Virus record (IMG/VR): IMGVR_UViG_3300010430_000020
Span: 1-64,000 of that record
Direction: 5' to 3' (one strand)
Origin: a virus
Length of the DNA stretch: 64,000 bases
Made by a program: the position numbers and the translations under genes. Positions within the stretch are counted from its first letter, which is position 1, and every line of letters begins with the position of its first letter. The notes below the pieces were generated by a model, which worked only from the letters and a program-made list of their open reading frames with translations, did no database searches and had not been told where the DNA came from. This document shows, in pieces, positions 22,390-30,977 of the stretch.

Positions 22390-23067
22390 ATGAAAAAACT
22401 TCTACTAGTTCTAGCTGCCACCGCTACACTAGTGGGTTGTAGTGATTGGACCGAACGCGGCTACTGGGACTGGAATCGAGAACGCGACAAAACACGCTGG
22501 GAACTCGAAAAAGATTCGTACCTACGCAACAAATCCGACAAACCCACTGTTGCGCTGCGGGATATTGCCAGTGTTTACGAGGACTTCAATCTCGTCATGC
22601 CAAATGGTAACCGTATTCGGGTGTGTTCTGCCTATGGGTGTACACACAAACAGGTATACAGAATATCCGCTGATACGCTCAGGAAGGCCAAAAGCTACTT
22701 CTCCGGTAGTTGGACAGCCAGCGGCGAGAGAAGCGGCCTGGAGAAGGCTCTACAGCACATTGAGACGGTCATGGGACCAGCTACTAACACTGCCGAAGAC
22801 GCTCAGGGCGGTCCTCTCTTTGGTAATGGGAATTCTGGTCAGATGAATCATAGAGATGAGGCACTGAACACCACATCCATCCTGATGGTTATGTTCCGGT
22901 ACGGACTAATCCGTTACCACGACCTCGAAGCTCCAATGTGGGTTGGCGGGACATTCTATCCGATCCTGCGTGATCGTAGCAATGGTAAGAGATATGGAAT
23001 TGATACTGGCTATCGCTCCAGCGGTGGCGAGGTCAAGATTTTTGCCGTGGAAGATGGCGCGCCGTAA
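22390..23067 (+). CDS. Lipoprotein, isolated plus-strand gene
   Basis: 225 residues. Signal peptide LLLVLAATATLVGC with a lipobox (LVGC), so Cys17 is the predicted lipidated residue. The mature part (CSAYGCTHKQVYRI, ALNTTSILMVMFRYGLIRYHDLEAP, YGIDTGYR) resembles a secreted family of Alphaproteobacteria with an NTTxxLxxxxxxGLxRxHxxExP core; the Cys-Asp pair before NTT in my memory of those bacterial proteins is HRDEA here. Start has TAGGAGAG. It stands alone on the plus strand, a typical moron position. Role might be superinfection exclusion; inferred. Confidence 0.8.
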   Translation: MKKLLLVLAATATLVGCSDWTERGYWDWNRERDKTRWELEKDSYLRNKSDKPTVALRDIASVYEDFNLVMPNGNRIRVCSAYGCTHKQVYRISADTLRKAKSYFSGSWTASGERSGLEKALQHIETVMGPATNTAEDAQGGPLFGNGNSGQMNHRDEALNTTSILMVMFRYGLIRYHDLEAPMWVGGTFYPILRDRSNGKRYGIDTGYRSSGGEVKIFAVEDGAP

Positions 23068-23446
23068 CTTTCACAGCAATCCAGGAATTATACCACTCTT
23101 CACTTAACAACACATCGTTTTCAAATTGGAACTTCGCCTCATAATAAGATGCCTCCCCAAGGGTCTTACAGAGGCGGAGTATTTCCCGTTTGAAATTACC
23201 TGCGCCTTGGCGCTCCACATCTTCACAAAGGAGGTTGTTTGAACCATAATAGGTTTCCCAGTCCGATGGACTTTGGACTTTTCTTTTTCGGGATTTACCT
23301 TTTAATGGTGGCTTGGTTCTTAATTTTGTAAAGCGTTTTTTACCAATATATTTGCGTCCATCATCTAGATTCGTGATCAGGTACACAAATGCCTTGTGGT
23401 CACCGATGTCGCTCGCCTGAAATTCCTTGCCTTGATATAGCCACAT
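23033..23446 (-). CDS. GIY-YIG-type putative endonuclease
   Basis: 137 residues. FVYLITNLDDGRKYIGKKRF near residues 20-39 is the GIY-YIG signature (here VYL...KYIGK); W-x-T-Y-Y-G-S-N (66-72) and REIL-RLC-x6-ASYYEAKFQ contain the Arg and Glu expected in the fold. Such ORFs recur in marine T4-like phages and resemble Seg-type enzymes, though without a clear DNA-binding tail. Its leader contains a late promoter inside a hairpin (23451-23486). The 3' end overlaps the lipoprotein gene by 35 bases. Confidence 0.75.
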   Translation of the reverse strand: MWLYQGKEFQASDIGDHKAFVYLITNLDDGRKYIGKKRFTKLRTKPPLKGKSRKRKVQSPSDWETYYGSNNLLCEDVERQGAGNFKREILRLCKTLGEASYYEAKFQFENDVLLSEEWYNSWIAVKVTARHLPRQKS

Positions 23447-23450
23447 AGTA

Positions 23451-23486
23451 AAATACCCCTAGAATGAACGCCTAGAGGTATTTATA
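23451..23486 (-). promoter_or_regulatory. Late promoter inside an RBS-sequestering hairpin
   Basis: TATAAATA (23479-23486) is an exact T4-type late promoter. AAATACCTCTAG (23472-23483) pairs with CTAGGGGTATTT (23451-23462): 12 base pairs with one G-U and a 9-base loop. The 3' arm contains AGGGG, the ribosome site of the gene at 23446. A transcript starting about 6 bases after TATAAATA would lack almost all of the 5' arm. Confidence 0.75.
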
Positions 23487-23552
23487 CGTATTACTACTAT
23501 TTTGCTGACTTGGTTAAAAATAGTAGTAACGCGATTGGAGCGGGGTTTACTG

Positions 23553-23816
23553 TCAACAGGCTATCTCCATAGTTGTATGAACCATATTCACCGGATCATC
23601 CATCGGAAAATGGATATTGTGGGTCTCCTTATCCGTCCTGATATAAATCCTCACCATCCTATTCGTCATATCATAGTAGTGCAAGGTCTTGATCACCTCT
23701 GCATCATTATTACTCAGGTTCTTCAGATATCTCATTATGAAGGTTTCGAAGCGGCGGGCATCAAATCCACCATCAAGCTGCTTCTCGAAATCCTTCTTGA
23801 TCTTCTGGATATTCAT
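23553..23816 (-). CDS. Hypothetical protein, 87 aa
   Basis: Starts MNIQKIKKDFEKQL at 23816 (an in-frame ATG at 23840 is less likely, lacking a ribosome site). Soluble, alpha/beta looking, with a C-terminal strand (RIYIRTDKETHNIHF). Overlaps the upstream membrane gene by 44 bases. Confidence 0.6.
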   Translation of the reverse strand: MNIQKIKKDFEKQLDGGFDARRFETFIMRYLKNLSNNDAEVIKTLHYYDMTNRMVRIYIRTDKETHNIHFPMDDPVNMVHTTMEIAC

Positions 23817-24054
23817 TTTGGTGTGTCTCCATATATTCAAGTAGTTGTTTGCTAAACATCCAGTTTACGGTAATACCTAATGGCCACCCATAGGCCGCAA
23901 ACAATAGTAACATATATGCCAGCAGACGTGATGACATACTAAAGCTCATTAGGATGCGCAAAGTTTTGTTCTGTAGATGTTCAAATATATTGAGCAGTCT
24001 AATGAATATAACTGTAGAAACTATGATGTAAAGCGTCACTAAAACTGAGATCAT
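23773..24054 (-). CDS. Small membrane protein, two helices, 93 aa
   Basis: Two hydrophobic segments (VLVTLYIIVSTVIFIRLLNIF and LLAYMLLLFAAYGWPLGITV) joined by a basic loop, then an acidic tail. The hairpin topology would suit a holin-like protein, but nothing else supports that. ATGA overlap with the upstream gene. Confidence 0.6.
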   Translation of the reverse strand: MISVLVTLYIIVSTVIFIRLLNIFEHLQNKTLRILMSFSMSSRLLAYMLLLFAAYGWPLGITVNWMFSKQLLEYMETHQNEYPEDQEGFREAA

Positions 24055-24305
24055 TCTTCCCCGAAATCTTCATCCTCAACAATGTCATCATAGAGTTCGT
24101 CGCTGTAGTAGCGCTTGTCTATGATGTTATCAAGCGCTTCGGATTCGCCATAGCAGTCATCAACATAGATATCGATATCGTAGTCCTCAAAGACATTCAG
24201 TAGATCATCATATAATAATTCTCGATTTTCAGCGGGCACATTCTTTTCCACGGCTTGAATAATTTCGTGGAATATGCCGCTCTCTCCAGTAGGTTCTTTC
24301 TCCAT
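24051..24305 (-). CDS. Very acidic hypothetical protein, 84 aa
   Basis: More than a third of residues are D or E (DDLLNVFEDYDIDIYVDD, DDIVEDEDFGEE). Such acidic phage proteins often mimic DNA or bind host DNA-binding proteins; no family is recognised. Lies directly downstream of NrdJ with a GGAG-type site. Confidence 0.65.
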   Translation of the reverse strand: MEKEPTGESGIFHEIIQAVEKNVPAENRELLYDDLLNVFEDYDIDIYVDDCYGESEALDNIIDKRYYSDELYDDIVEDEDFGEE

Positions 24306-24315
24306 TGGTTACTCC

Positions 24316-26208
24316 TTATGCTTCGCATCCCGTTGCAGCTGTACATGCCAAAGTTTGAGCGCCCTCCACATTATCTTCGTTCTCGATCAGTGCTCCCCAA
24401 TCGACATCACTGGGCATATCTTTCATCATTGCATCATACTCTTTCTTATCAATCTCCTCGTATGGTGCCTGCCTATATGTCCCGCCATCATAGGGAAGGA
24501 ATGCGACACCAGATAGCTCATCAAAATGTTTCCAGACCCAGGCCCCAACCATTGGCCATTCGTGCTCATGTACGGAAACCGTAACACTTGGTTTGTGTTC
24601 ACACCAATTTCTTTGATATACAAGCCACAAATTCAGGTGATCGATAGCATCGATCTGTTTCCTGGTAGTTGCAACCTCCGGTGCCTTCTGAGGGAATGAA
24701 AAAACAACATTCTGTGGGTTCATCACATCAGGTTCAAATGGTACACCGGCATCAATCATGTGCTGTGTCAGCGGGTCTTTAATGTCATTGCGAACTCTAC
24801 GTATATAGTATTTGGCGTATCGTGGGTGGATGCCCGATGCAGCATTAACTAGCTGTGATACGGTCCCGGATGGCTTCACACAGGTAATTGCCGCCGATGC
24901 AGGAATATCTAATTCATCTGCCCATTTGATATTGGTCTTGATCGCAAAGTCGCGTAGATTACTAAGGTTCTCTGGTAGTTCTTTACTTCTGTGATTGTTC
25001 AGTTGTTTGTTGTCATAGATACCCGTCAGGGACACACCCAGCAGGCGTTCTTCCTCGGTGTTACGCTTCCAGATTTTCCGAAGATATGGGAAATTGGTTA
25101 ATGTGCTCTGGAATGTTCCAAGGATAGTTGCCAATTCGACCTTCTCCATCAGGTCTTTCCAGTCATCTTCGGCACGCACCACAACTTCCGTCAAATTACA
25201 GAATTGTTGTGGACGGAGTATTATTTCAGAGCATGGGTTGGTTCCGAATTCGTGGTTGGGATCGCGGCGGCCCAGCTTCTCGCAAATATTGATAGATGCT
25301 TCTCGATTGAATAGCCCGCGCTCGCCGCTCTTAGAATTATAGAGGGCTAGCCACTCCTCCATAAAAATACCAACATCAGGCTTTTCTGTATAACAGGCGC
25401 TGTTGTTGGATAGTGATCGCTGTGGATTTTGTTCCCACCATGCCCCGCTCTTGGCGTGCCTCATACGATCATCAGACAGATTGCTGAGGCTGATCATGGC
25501 CGATCTACGCACTCCCCCCACCACAATGGTCTCGCCCACCTTACACATCAAATCATGAGCTTCCAGAGAGGTTAGCTTACGCCCGGCGGCTTCTTTGAAG
25601 ATATGTACCGTGAACTTGAATAACTCATCCAGAGGACCAGGACCGGATGATCTACCACCAAATGTTTTGAGTCTGGCACCAGCAGGGCGCAACCGGCTCA
25701 AGTCCCACTGAGGTATCTCACCCGAGTAAAGGAGCGCAATTAACATCCGCAAAGATTTTGACCAACCTTCTTTCGAGTCCTTGACAACAATGGTTGTCTC
25801 GCACGGGAATAGCTGATCAGGAACTTCTGGCAATTTGTTGACATACGGACGCTCAACGGAAAAGCCGACACCGGAGCCATTCATCAGGATGTGCATGGCC
25901 TCATCAAAAGCCTTGACATCATCAACCGGAAGGTAAGAACAATTATAACCAGCTGTGTTATCGCGCGCCAGGGCCTTACCAGCAGTCATTAGAGACCGCA
26001 TCGAGGGCATCACATCAAAATTAGTAATGGCAGCATGGAGTTTGGTATAGAGATTATCGGGGAGTTTGTAGCCAAAATTCGCTTCGAGGTGCAACCGCAT
26101 AAACTGCATGTATCGCTCGGTAGTTTCATTCCAGTGTTCTCGTCGTTTCTCTTCATCCACAAATCGCGCATACCGAGATTTATGAATAAATTGGCTATAC
26201 AAATCCAT
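24316..26208 (-). CDS. nrdJ: Class II (B12-dependent) ribonucleoside-triphosphate reductase
   Basis: 630 residues, matching monomeric class II reductases: NCSYLPVDDVKAFDEAM with the first active-site Cys, VGFSVERP, the GGRSSGPGPL loop, GTNPCSEIILRPQQFCNLTEV with the radical Cys and E, and the C-terminal ITCVKPSGTVSQL region. The C-terminus ends CTAATGCEA, a likely redox Cys pair. It reduces NTPs using adenosylcobalamin, so the host must supply B12. A single gene replaces nrdA/nrdB. Start at 26208 is an ATG. Confidence 0.9.
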   Translation of the reverse strand: MDLYSQFIHKSRYARFVDEEKRREHWNETTERYMQFMRLHLEANFGYKLPDNLYTKLHAAITNFDVMPSMRSLMTAGKALARDNTAGYNCSYLPVDDVKAFDEAMHILMNGSGVGFSVERPYVNKLPEVPDQLFPCETTIVVKDSKEGWSKSLRMLIALLYSGEIPQWDLSRLRPAGARLKTFGGRSSGPGPLDELFKFTVHIFKEAAGRKLTSLEAHDLMCKVGETIVVGGVRRSAMISLSNLSDDRMRHAKSGAWWEQNPQRSLSNNSACYTEKPDVGIFMEEWLALYNSKSGERGLFNREASINICEKLGRRDPNHEFGTNPCSEIILRPQQFCNLTEVVVRAEDDWKDLMEKVELATILGTFQSTLTNFPYLRKIWKRNTEEERLLGVSLTGIYDNKQLNNHRSKELPENLSNLRDFAIKTNIKWADELDIPASAAITCVKPSGTVSQLVNAASGIHPRYAKYYIRRVRNDIKDPLTQHMIDAGVPFEPDVMNPQNVVFSFPQKAPEVATTRKQIDAIDHLNLWLVYQRNWCEHKPSVTVSVHEHEWPMVGAWVWKHFDELSGVAFLPYDGGTYRQAPYEEIDKKEYDAMMKDMPSDVDWGALIENEDNVEGAQTLACTAATGCEA

Positions 26209-26219
26209 TGAGCTACCTC

Positions 26220-26552
26220 TTATTTTTCGAAATTGTTTTCTTTGAGTATCTTACTCAGGTGCCTGTTACCATCCAACCAAACATCTGCCAGATATCTCCC
26301 GTATTTTCCTTTTTTGTCCTTCTGTGTTCTGAGCACAACTTCGGTACCTTCGGGCAGCAATTCTTGTACAAATGCCTTTGCCTCCTGTGCTCTCTTTCGT
26401 TCGTTTAAATCTTTGGAACGCAACTCTGGGGTATCAATATCCAGTAGGCGCACTTTTTCCTTATGAAGAACCGTGCTGAACCCCATATCAATATCAACTT
26501 CCAGAGTATCACCATCGATAACCCTGCGCACGACCGCTCGGTACTCATACAT
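26220..26552 (-). CDS. Staphylococcal nuclease (thermonuclease)-like protein
   Basis: 110 residues covering the SNase fold: VIDGDTLEVDI, VRLLDIDTPELR with the catalytic Arg and Glu, and KGKYGRYLADV with the second Arg. It lacks a signal peptide, so acts inside the cell. Shorter than the 150-residue enzyme but all three catalytic positions appear intact. Probably a non-specific nuclease; overlaps the kinase-like gene by 8 bases. Confidence 0.85.
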   Translation of the reverse strand: MYEYRAVVRRVIDGDTLEVDIDMGFSTVLHKEKVRLLDIDTPELRSKDLNERKRAQEAKAFVQELLPEGTEVVLRTQKDKKGKYGRYLADVWLDGNRHLSKILKENNFEK

Positions 26553-27123
26553 CTGATCGATAATCCTCAGAGATGTTTGTTATTTCTTGAATGATTTCAG
26601 TAGTGGTACCATTACAAATGTAATGGTTTGGATCATATACTAGCAGGAGGTCCAGTATGGCCTTGTCTATTTCTTGTGATTCCTCAAGGGTATGAACTCT
26701 GCCGTTTGATGTGTGGTATTTATTGTTGCGCTGGATGTAATAGTTGATATTGTTGAATTGTGCGAAGGTTTCTAGGAAAAACTGTTCCTGCAAATAGATA
26801 TAATCCTCATCGAAAAACTTTTTTTCTGTGCGTTTGAGGAAAAATTTTAGGTATACTGCATTGAGCAACAGCGGGCTATCGCAGATAACAAAATCTACCT
26901 TGTCCAATAATCTGTAGATGCGCCGATACTGCTCGGCAAACAATTTGATCTGGTTGTGCAGTAGGGAGACATTGCCTTCCCAGGTCACATCCTTGGCATA
27001 CTCTGATGCCAACTCACAATTAATACCATCCTGCTTCATCAATGAATAGATGCCGGTTGCAATCGTGGATTTGCCGGTTCCTGGGCCTCCTATGATGTTG
27101 ATGACTTGAGTCTTAGTGTCCAT
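26545..27123 (-). CDS. P-loop kinase-like ATPase (AAA_28/NadR type)
   Basis: 192 residues. Walker A GGPGTGKST at 12-20, a DSPLLL (VICDSPLLLNAV) motif like that of deoxynucleoside or nicotinamide-riboside kinases, and a lid region with RNNKYHTSNGR. The gene sits among nucleotide-metabolism genes, which favours a nucleotide or cofactor kinase; the substrate cannot be assigned. Confidence 0.7.
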   Translation of the reverse strand: MDTKTQVINIIGGPGTGKSTIATGIYSLMKQDGINCELASEYAKDVTWEGNVSLLHNQIKLFAEQYRRIYRLLDKVDFVICDSPLLLNAVYLKFFLKRTEKKFFDEDYIYLQEQFFLETFAQFNNINYYIQRNNKYHTSNGRVHTLEESQEIDKAILDLLLVYDPNHYICNGTTTEIIQEITNISEDYRSDV

Positions 27124-27301
27124 TGTAATAACCCTTCATATGTCTTGTAGTTTGGTCTACCATCTGCCGTTGGGCCGTAATCCCAATCGGTTCAAATACT
27201 TGCTTCCAAATATCAAAAGTGACCTTACCCTCGACATCGTAGTTTATTTTCGTTGCGATGCTATTCCATACATCTAGTTTAAATTTATGTGGATTATTCA
27301 T
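27113..27301 (-). CDS. Hypothetical protein, 62 aa
   Basis: Start at 27301 behind AAGGAAACGGA; the frame is open to 27403 but that would lie wholly in the upstream gene. Begins MNNPHKFKLDVWNSIATK; soluble. Function unknown. Confidence 0.55.
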   Translation of the reverse strand: MNNPHKFKLDVWNSIATKINYDVEGKVTFDIWKQVFEPIGITAQRQMVDQTTRHMKGYYNGH

Positions 27302-27491
27302 TCCGTTTCCTTGCGGTCTTACACACCACTTCTCCTTCATGGATAGAATAATCCACCATACCGTCTTCGCCCATACAGACCGAGATAATATAGGTATCAT
27401 CACCCAAAGATGATGATCCTTTTATGCAGCCGATCATAGGCATTCTTTCCCCGTTAATGAACAAAACTTCATCGTTACTTTTATATTTCAT
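27294..27491 (-). CDS. Hypothetical protein, 65 aa
   Basis: Starts MKYKSNDEVLFINGERMPM at 27491 behind GGAGAAAGGT. Small strand-rich protein with SVCMGEDGMVDYSIHEGEVV, like SH3-type barrels. Overlaps the primase 3' end by 11 bases. Confidence 0.55.
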   Translation of the reverse strand: MKYKSNDEVLFINGERMPMIGCIKGSSSLGDDTYIISVCMGEDGMVDYSIHEGEVVCKTARKRNE

Positions 27492-28473
27492 GTACCTTTC
27501 TCCACTCATTCAGTTTTACCTTGGCTGATAATCCTCGATACAAGTTCTCCCATATGATCTCTTCTGGATTCAGTCCGACCAACACCATATCATTGATGTC
27601 CTTCTGTTCGATATAATCCGGCCAGATACAGACTCGATAGTACTCATCGATCTTCTTTTCATACTTCTTGATAATCTCTACATTTCTGGGCTCATTATCA
27701 TACACAATGATCGCATTATCAGCATCCATCGAATGGAAATCCGCGCCTGCCATCGCGCAGGCATTCGACAAGAACATTGCATCGAATGGCCCCTCGGTGA
27801 TGAAATACGGTTTGTTGAAGTCGCACTTATCCCAATTCCAAAGCTTGGGTTGATCCTCATCGAGCATGATCGTGATGTAACGCAGCTCTGTAGTATATAG
27901 AGCGCGGCCCTGGAAGCCGAATAGAGTCCCCCCAGGCTTGAAGAATGGGATCACAACCCGCGCATCTGACTTGCCAACGTACTCAAACTTTCCTGGGAAA
28001 ACTGAATTAGTGAAGCCCCGGAAGTTGTCTGTGTATCTCAGATCGTTATACCACTTCGATGGTATCTTGCGCCGGTCTAGCCACTGGCGGGCATGGTGGT
28101 GCTGATCCAGGGAATTGATGGTAGGGAGGGTATCCAGAGCATTCAGATTGGTATGTACCGGCTCCGGCTCAAGAATATCTGCAGTAATCTTGATGTTATC
28201 ATGATCAACCAGAGACTCTTTTACATACTCCTGGTACATGCCATAGTCGAGGTCTTTCAGGAAATACTTGAGAGTCGTGGATTTGCCACAGTTGTGGCAG
28301 TAGTAGAAGAACTTGCCCTTGTTCTCAATCAGGTAGCCGCGCGCCTTGCGCGTATTCGTTTCCGAATCGCCACAGTACCAGCACGAGAAGTTGAAGAGTC
28401 TGGCAGATTTTTTCTTGAAATTGCGGAGATATGTACGGGTAAGTTCAGCGTACTTAGAGTCTATATATGACAT
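27481..28473 (-). CDS. 61: DNA primase (T4 gp61-like)
   Basis: 330 residues. N-terminal zinc ribbon with two CxxC pairs (CWYCGDSETNTRKARG and YYCHNCGKS). TOPRIM region with the acidic EGPFDAMFLSNACAMAG and later YDNEPRN, matching phage gp61/DnaG. Makes RNA primers for lagging-strand synthesis with gp41. Starts at an ATG with a modest ribosome site. Confidence 0.92.
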   Translation of the reverse strand: MSYIDSKYAELTRTYLRNFKKKSARLFNFSCWYCGDSETNTRKARGYLIENKGKFFYYCHNCGKSTTLKYFLKDLDYGMYQEYVKESLVDHDNIKITADILEPEPVHTNLNALDTLPTINSLDQHHHARQWLDRRKIPSKWYNDLRYTDNFRGFTNSVFPGKFEYVGKSDARVVIPFFKPGGTLFGFQGRALYTTELRYITIMLDEDQPKLWNWDKCDFNKPYFITEGPFDAMFLSNACAMAGADFHSMDADNAIIVYDNEPRNVEIIKKYEKKIDEYYRVCIWPDYIEQKDINDMVLVGLNPEEIIWENLYRGLSAKVKLNEWRKVHEI

Positions 28474-28497
28474 AACAAACTGGGTAGCACTAAAGCA

Positions 28498-28845
28498 TTA
28501 TGGAGTCAACTGGCTCTTCAATTTCTTGTTCTTATCTAGCTGTGACATCAAGCGCTTCAGTGTACGTGTCTTTTTTTCCTTCTTGTCCTTCAACCCGAGT
28601 AGGGGAGGAGCATAATCAACCTCACCACCGCCGCCATTACCATCCGTTCCAGAAGACCCCATTTGGTTAGCCGGGCCAGTGCCTTCATCTTCCCTGACGT
28701 ACTGTTCCCTCAATTTCTTGTTCTTTTCCTTCCAGGCGGCGGCATATAGCACCTTCTCCCAGCGATCACCATACTGCTCTTTAAAGCCCGACTTGCGGTC
28801 TCTGATCCAATCTTCCATTCCTGGCGGGGCGGTCTCTTTGATCAT
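28498..28845 (-). CDS. Hypothetical protein with APPGMEDWI motif, 115 aa
   Basis: The N-terminus contains APPGMEDWIRDRKSGFKEQYGDRWEKVLYAAAW, a short motif seen in several phage structural or regulatory proteins (GDxxxxVLYxxAW). The rest is low-complexity with a glycine-rich patch and a Lys-rich tail. Overlaps the next gene by 4 bases (ATGA). Confidence 0.65.
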   Translation of the reverse strand: MIKETAPPGMEDWIRDRKSGFKEQYGDRWEKVLYAAAWKEKNKKLREQYVREDEGTGPANQMGSSGTDGNGGGGEVDYAPPLLGLKDKKEKKTRTLKRLMSQLDKNKKLKSQLTP

Positions 28846-29234
28846 ATCTGTCGAAGCCTCTGTGCTATAGTATTATCGATAGGCCATTCATCTGTGTAAA
28901 TAATCTCCTCCTCATCAACATTGTACAGCATATCTGGCATGGAATTCAACAAGATCAAGAATGGAGTGATGTATTTAATTTGAGGACGCATCTTCAGGTA
29001 TAGTATTCGTGGTAGGTGGCGGGGACCGAATACATTGTATAACGTCATGACATGGTTAAGGATCAACTGTTCTCGTAACTCACCTCTTTGTTCATAACGA
29101 GTAATCAATTTTTTAATATACTTAATTCTGTTCAAGTCTTCCCTGAACTCCTCAATATCAATACATTGTGGATTGTCATAGTGTTTAGCGCAGTACAGGA
29201 AGTAGTTCTTGTGAGTAAGAGGTTCCAGTATCAT
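28842..29234 (-). CDS. Conserved T4-like phage protein, 130 aa
   Basis: Characteristic block NYFLYCAKHYDNPQCIDIEEF...RIKYIKKLITRYEQRGELREQLILNHVMTLYNVFG (positions across residues 9-70), which I recognise as a widespread unnamed T4-like protein. Helical, soluble. It lies beside virion-type genes, so a structural or assembly role is possible. Confidence 0.7.
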   Translation of the reverse strand: MILEPLTHKNYFLYCAKHYDNPQCIDIEEFREDLNRIKYIKKLITRYEQRGELREQLILNHVMTLYNVFGPRHLPRILYLKMRPQIKYITPFLILLNSMPDMLYNVDEEEIIYTDEWPIDNTIAQRLRQI

Positions 29235-29237
29235 CCA

Positions 29238-29543
29238 TTAAAAGGTTTCTAAAGTAATCCGTCTAATAGTATCATCTGCAATTGCAATATAGAGATAGTT
29301 ACCATCATACCAGATACGTCCTTTCGGCACAGTATCAGTAGATGTAGATGGTGTATTACTATTAACAGCAAATATCTGATTAGCACGAGCAACATTAACA
29401 GTTACGTTAGCAGCCGAGTTGTTAAAGAAATTTTGAATTGTACACTTTTCAGTATTCGACCCTGAGTTGGCCACGAGTACCACGAAATCGTTTGATGAAG
29501 GTGCAGTACACGCAACCAGCTCAGATATTTTTCTACTAGCCAT
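29238..29543 (-). CDS. Virion structural-type protein, 101 aa
   Basis: Begins MASRKISELVACTAPSSNDF and continues with short beta-rich, Asn/Thr-rich sequence, like the tail-fibre or head-decoration proteins of marine T4-like phages that start with KISELVxxxxPxxxD. Ends RRITLETF. Follows the larger structural protein directly. Confidence 0.65.
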   Translation of the reverse strand: MASRKISELVACTAPSSNDFVVLVANSGSNTEKCTIQNFFNNSAANVTVNVARANQIFAVNSNTPSTSTDTVPKGRIWYDGNYLYIAIADDTIRRITLETF

Positions 29544-29553
29544 TAGTTACCTA

Positions 29554-30393
29554 TTATGTATTAGGGAATGCTACGTCTTCATCATCACCACTGATTCCAC
29601 AAGCCACCAGAACCTCTGCCTGAACGCGACCTGCGCGACCACCAGTGCCTTTAGTGACGAGTACATGGCCGCTGTGAGCAACAGACTGGGCATCATTGAA
29701 TTTAGATGTAGTGATATTCACCAGAACATTAGCGCCCGTCTGATCACCCTCTGGGGTCAGCAAGAAGTTGCTGCTGCCTGGGCTTGCGGTATAACTTCCT
29801 TCGGTAGCCACCGAAAGTACTTGCGCACCCAACTCAACATTCAGAACCAAACTGGTACCAGTGCCCGTGACATTAGTTGTTGCTGGGTTAGCACTCGGCA
29901 CATCAGCAGAGTTAGCATATGAGCCCGGTTTGATGAGGACAATAGATTCAACATTGCCGGTAGCGTTTGCAGTCACCTGGAATGTTGCAGCGATACCTTC
30001 GCCTTCATCTAATGCAACAATATCACCGGTCGTATAATCCTGACCAGCGGCTGTGTTGACAGCATAGGTTGAGACTTGAACCGTTTCGACATTGATTACT
30101 GCATTGGTAGATGATGCGAGATTTGCCGTAAACTGGGTAGTTCCGTTTGATGTAATCAAAACACCAATACCCGCATTAGCGCCTGGAACAGCGCCAATAA
30201 TTTTGTATAGGTCGTATGTTGTTTCGTTATCGGCTACACCATAGGTACCAACTGTTGCACCAGTAACGAATGCGTCACCAGTATTGTTACCAAATAGCGC
30301 ATCACGGTTAGCACTATTGGCAGGCAGTTTTACACTAGTCGGTCCCCACAATACACTATTAGCAGCCGAGTCGTCGTTTTGCCATTGTGCCAT
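29554..30393 (-). CDS. Virion structural protein, 279 aa, beta-rich
   Basis: Rich in Gly, Ala, Thr, Val and Asn, almost no Lys, with repeats of strand-forming segments and the C-terminal VAHSGHVLVTKGTGGRAGRVQAEVLVA, a stretch I recall from marine T4-like virion proteins. No catalytic motif. Probably a head or fibre surface protein. Gene order with the basic proteins upstream is like the cyanophage arrangement. Confidence 0.65.
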   Translation of the reverse strand: MAQWQNDDSAANSVLWGPTSVKLPANSANRDALFGNNTGDAFVTGATVGTYGVADNETTYDLYKIIGAVPGANAGIGVLITSNGTTQFTANLASSTNAVINVETVQVSTYAVNTAAGQDYTTGDIVALDEGEGIAATFQVTANATGNVESIVLIKPGSYANSADVPSANPATTNVTGTGTSLVLNVELGAQVLSVATEGSYTASPGSSNFLLTPEGDQTGANVLVNITTSKFNDAQSVAHSGHVLVTKGTGGRAGRVQAEVLVACGISGDDEDVAFPNT

Positions 30394-30395
30394 TT

Positions 30396-30977
30396 TTATT
30401 TTTCCTTGTCTTCTGTATCTTTAAGCAACATATCTAACATGTATTTAGATGTTTCGGAAAGTTCTTTCTTCTCTCCATCAATGGTTACTTCTAGACCTTT
30501 CCTACGTTCAACACGGCGATCTCTCGCAGTTCGTTTTACTCGTTTTGGTGCCATTGAAATTCTAGACCCCACAGTAATTCCGTCGATATGATCAATCGAC
30601 GTGAGTTGTCTCTGTTTTGCCAGACGCTCTTCTTTGCGCTGGCGCTTGCGATCTTCATGTTCCTGTTTGCTAACCCGCTCGTGGTGTTTAGGACGAAGAG
30701 GTGCATCCTTTTTAACATCCAGATCAGGTTTCTTGAACAGTACTCTCTCATCCTTCTTTTTTGGCGTCTCTTTCAGGACCGGCTCCTCAATTTTGGGGGC
30801 GGCCTTGCGAGGCTTAGGAGAAGGAACATTCACTGTTTCATCTGTTGCAACAGGATCAGGCTCGATCACAGGTAGATCGCCAACCACTGCTTCTGCTGTC
30901 GTATTGATAGCCTGAAGTTCATCCGGGGTTGGTATCTTGAACAGAACCTTCTTACTTGTCGTGTTCGACTCGCTCAT
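30396..30977 (-). CDS. Basic charged protein with central Lys/Arg domain, 193 aa
   Basis: Long low-complexity N-terminal half (PKPRKAAPKIEEP, KETPKKKDERVLF), then HHERVSKQEHEDRKRQRKEERLAKQRQ and another basic stretch. Likely disordered and nucleic-acid or capsid-core binding. Begins at an ATG that overlaps the upstream acidic protein. Confidence 0.65.
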   Translation of the reverse strand: MSESNTTSKKVLFKIPTPDELQAINTTAEAVVGDLPVIEPDPVATDETVNVPSPKPRKAAPKIEEPVLKETPKKKDERVLFKKPDLDVKKDAPLRPKHHERVSKQEHEDRKRQRKEERLAKQRQLTSIDHIDGITVGSRISMAPKRVKRTARDRRVERRKGLEVTIDGEKKELSETSKYMLDMLLKDTEDKEK

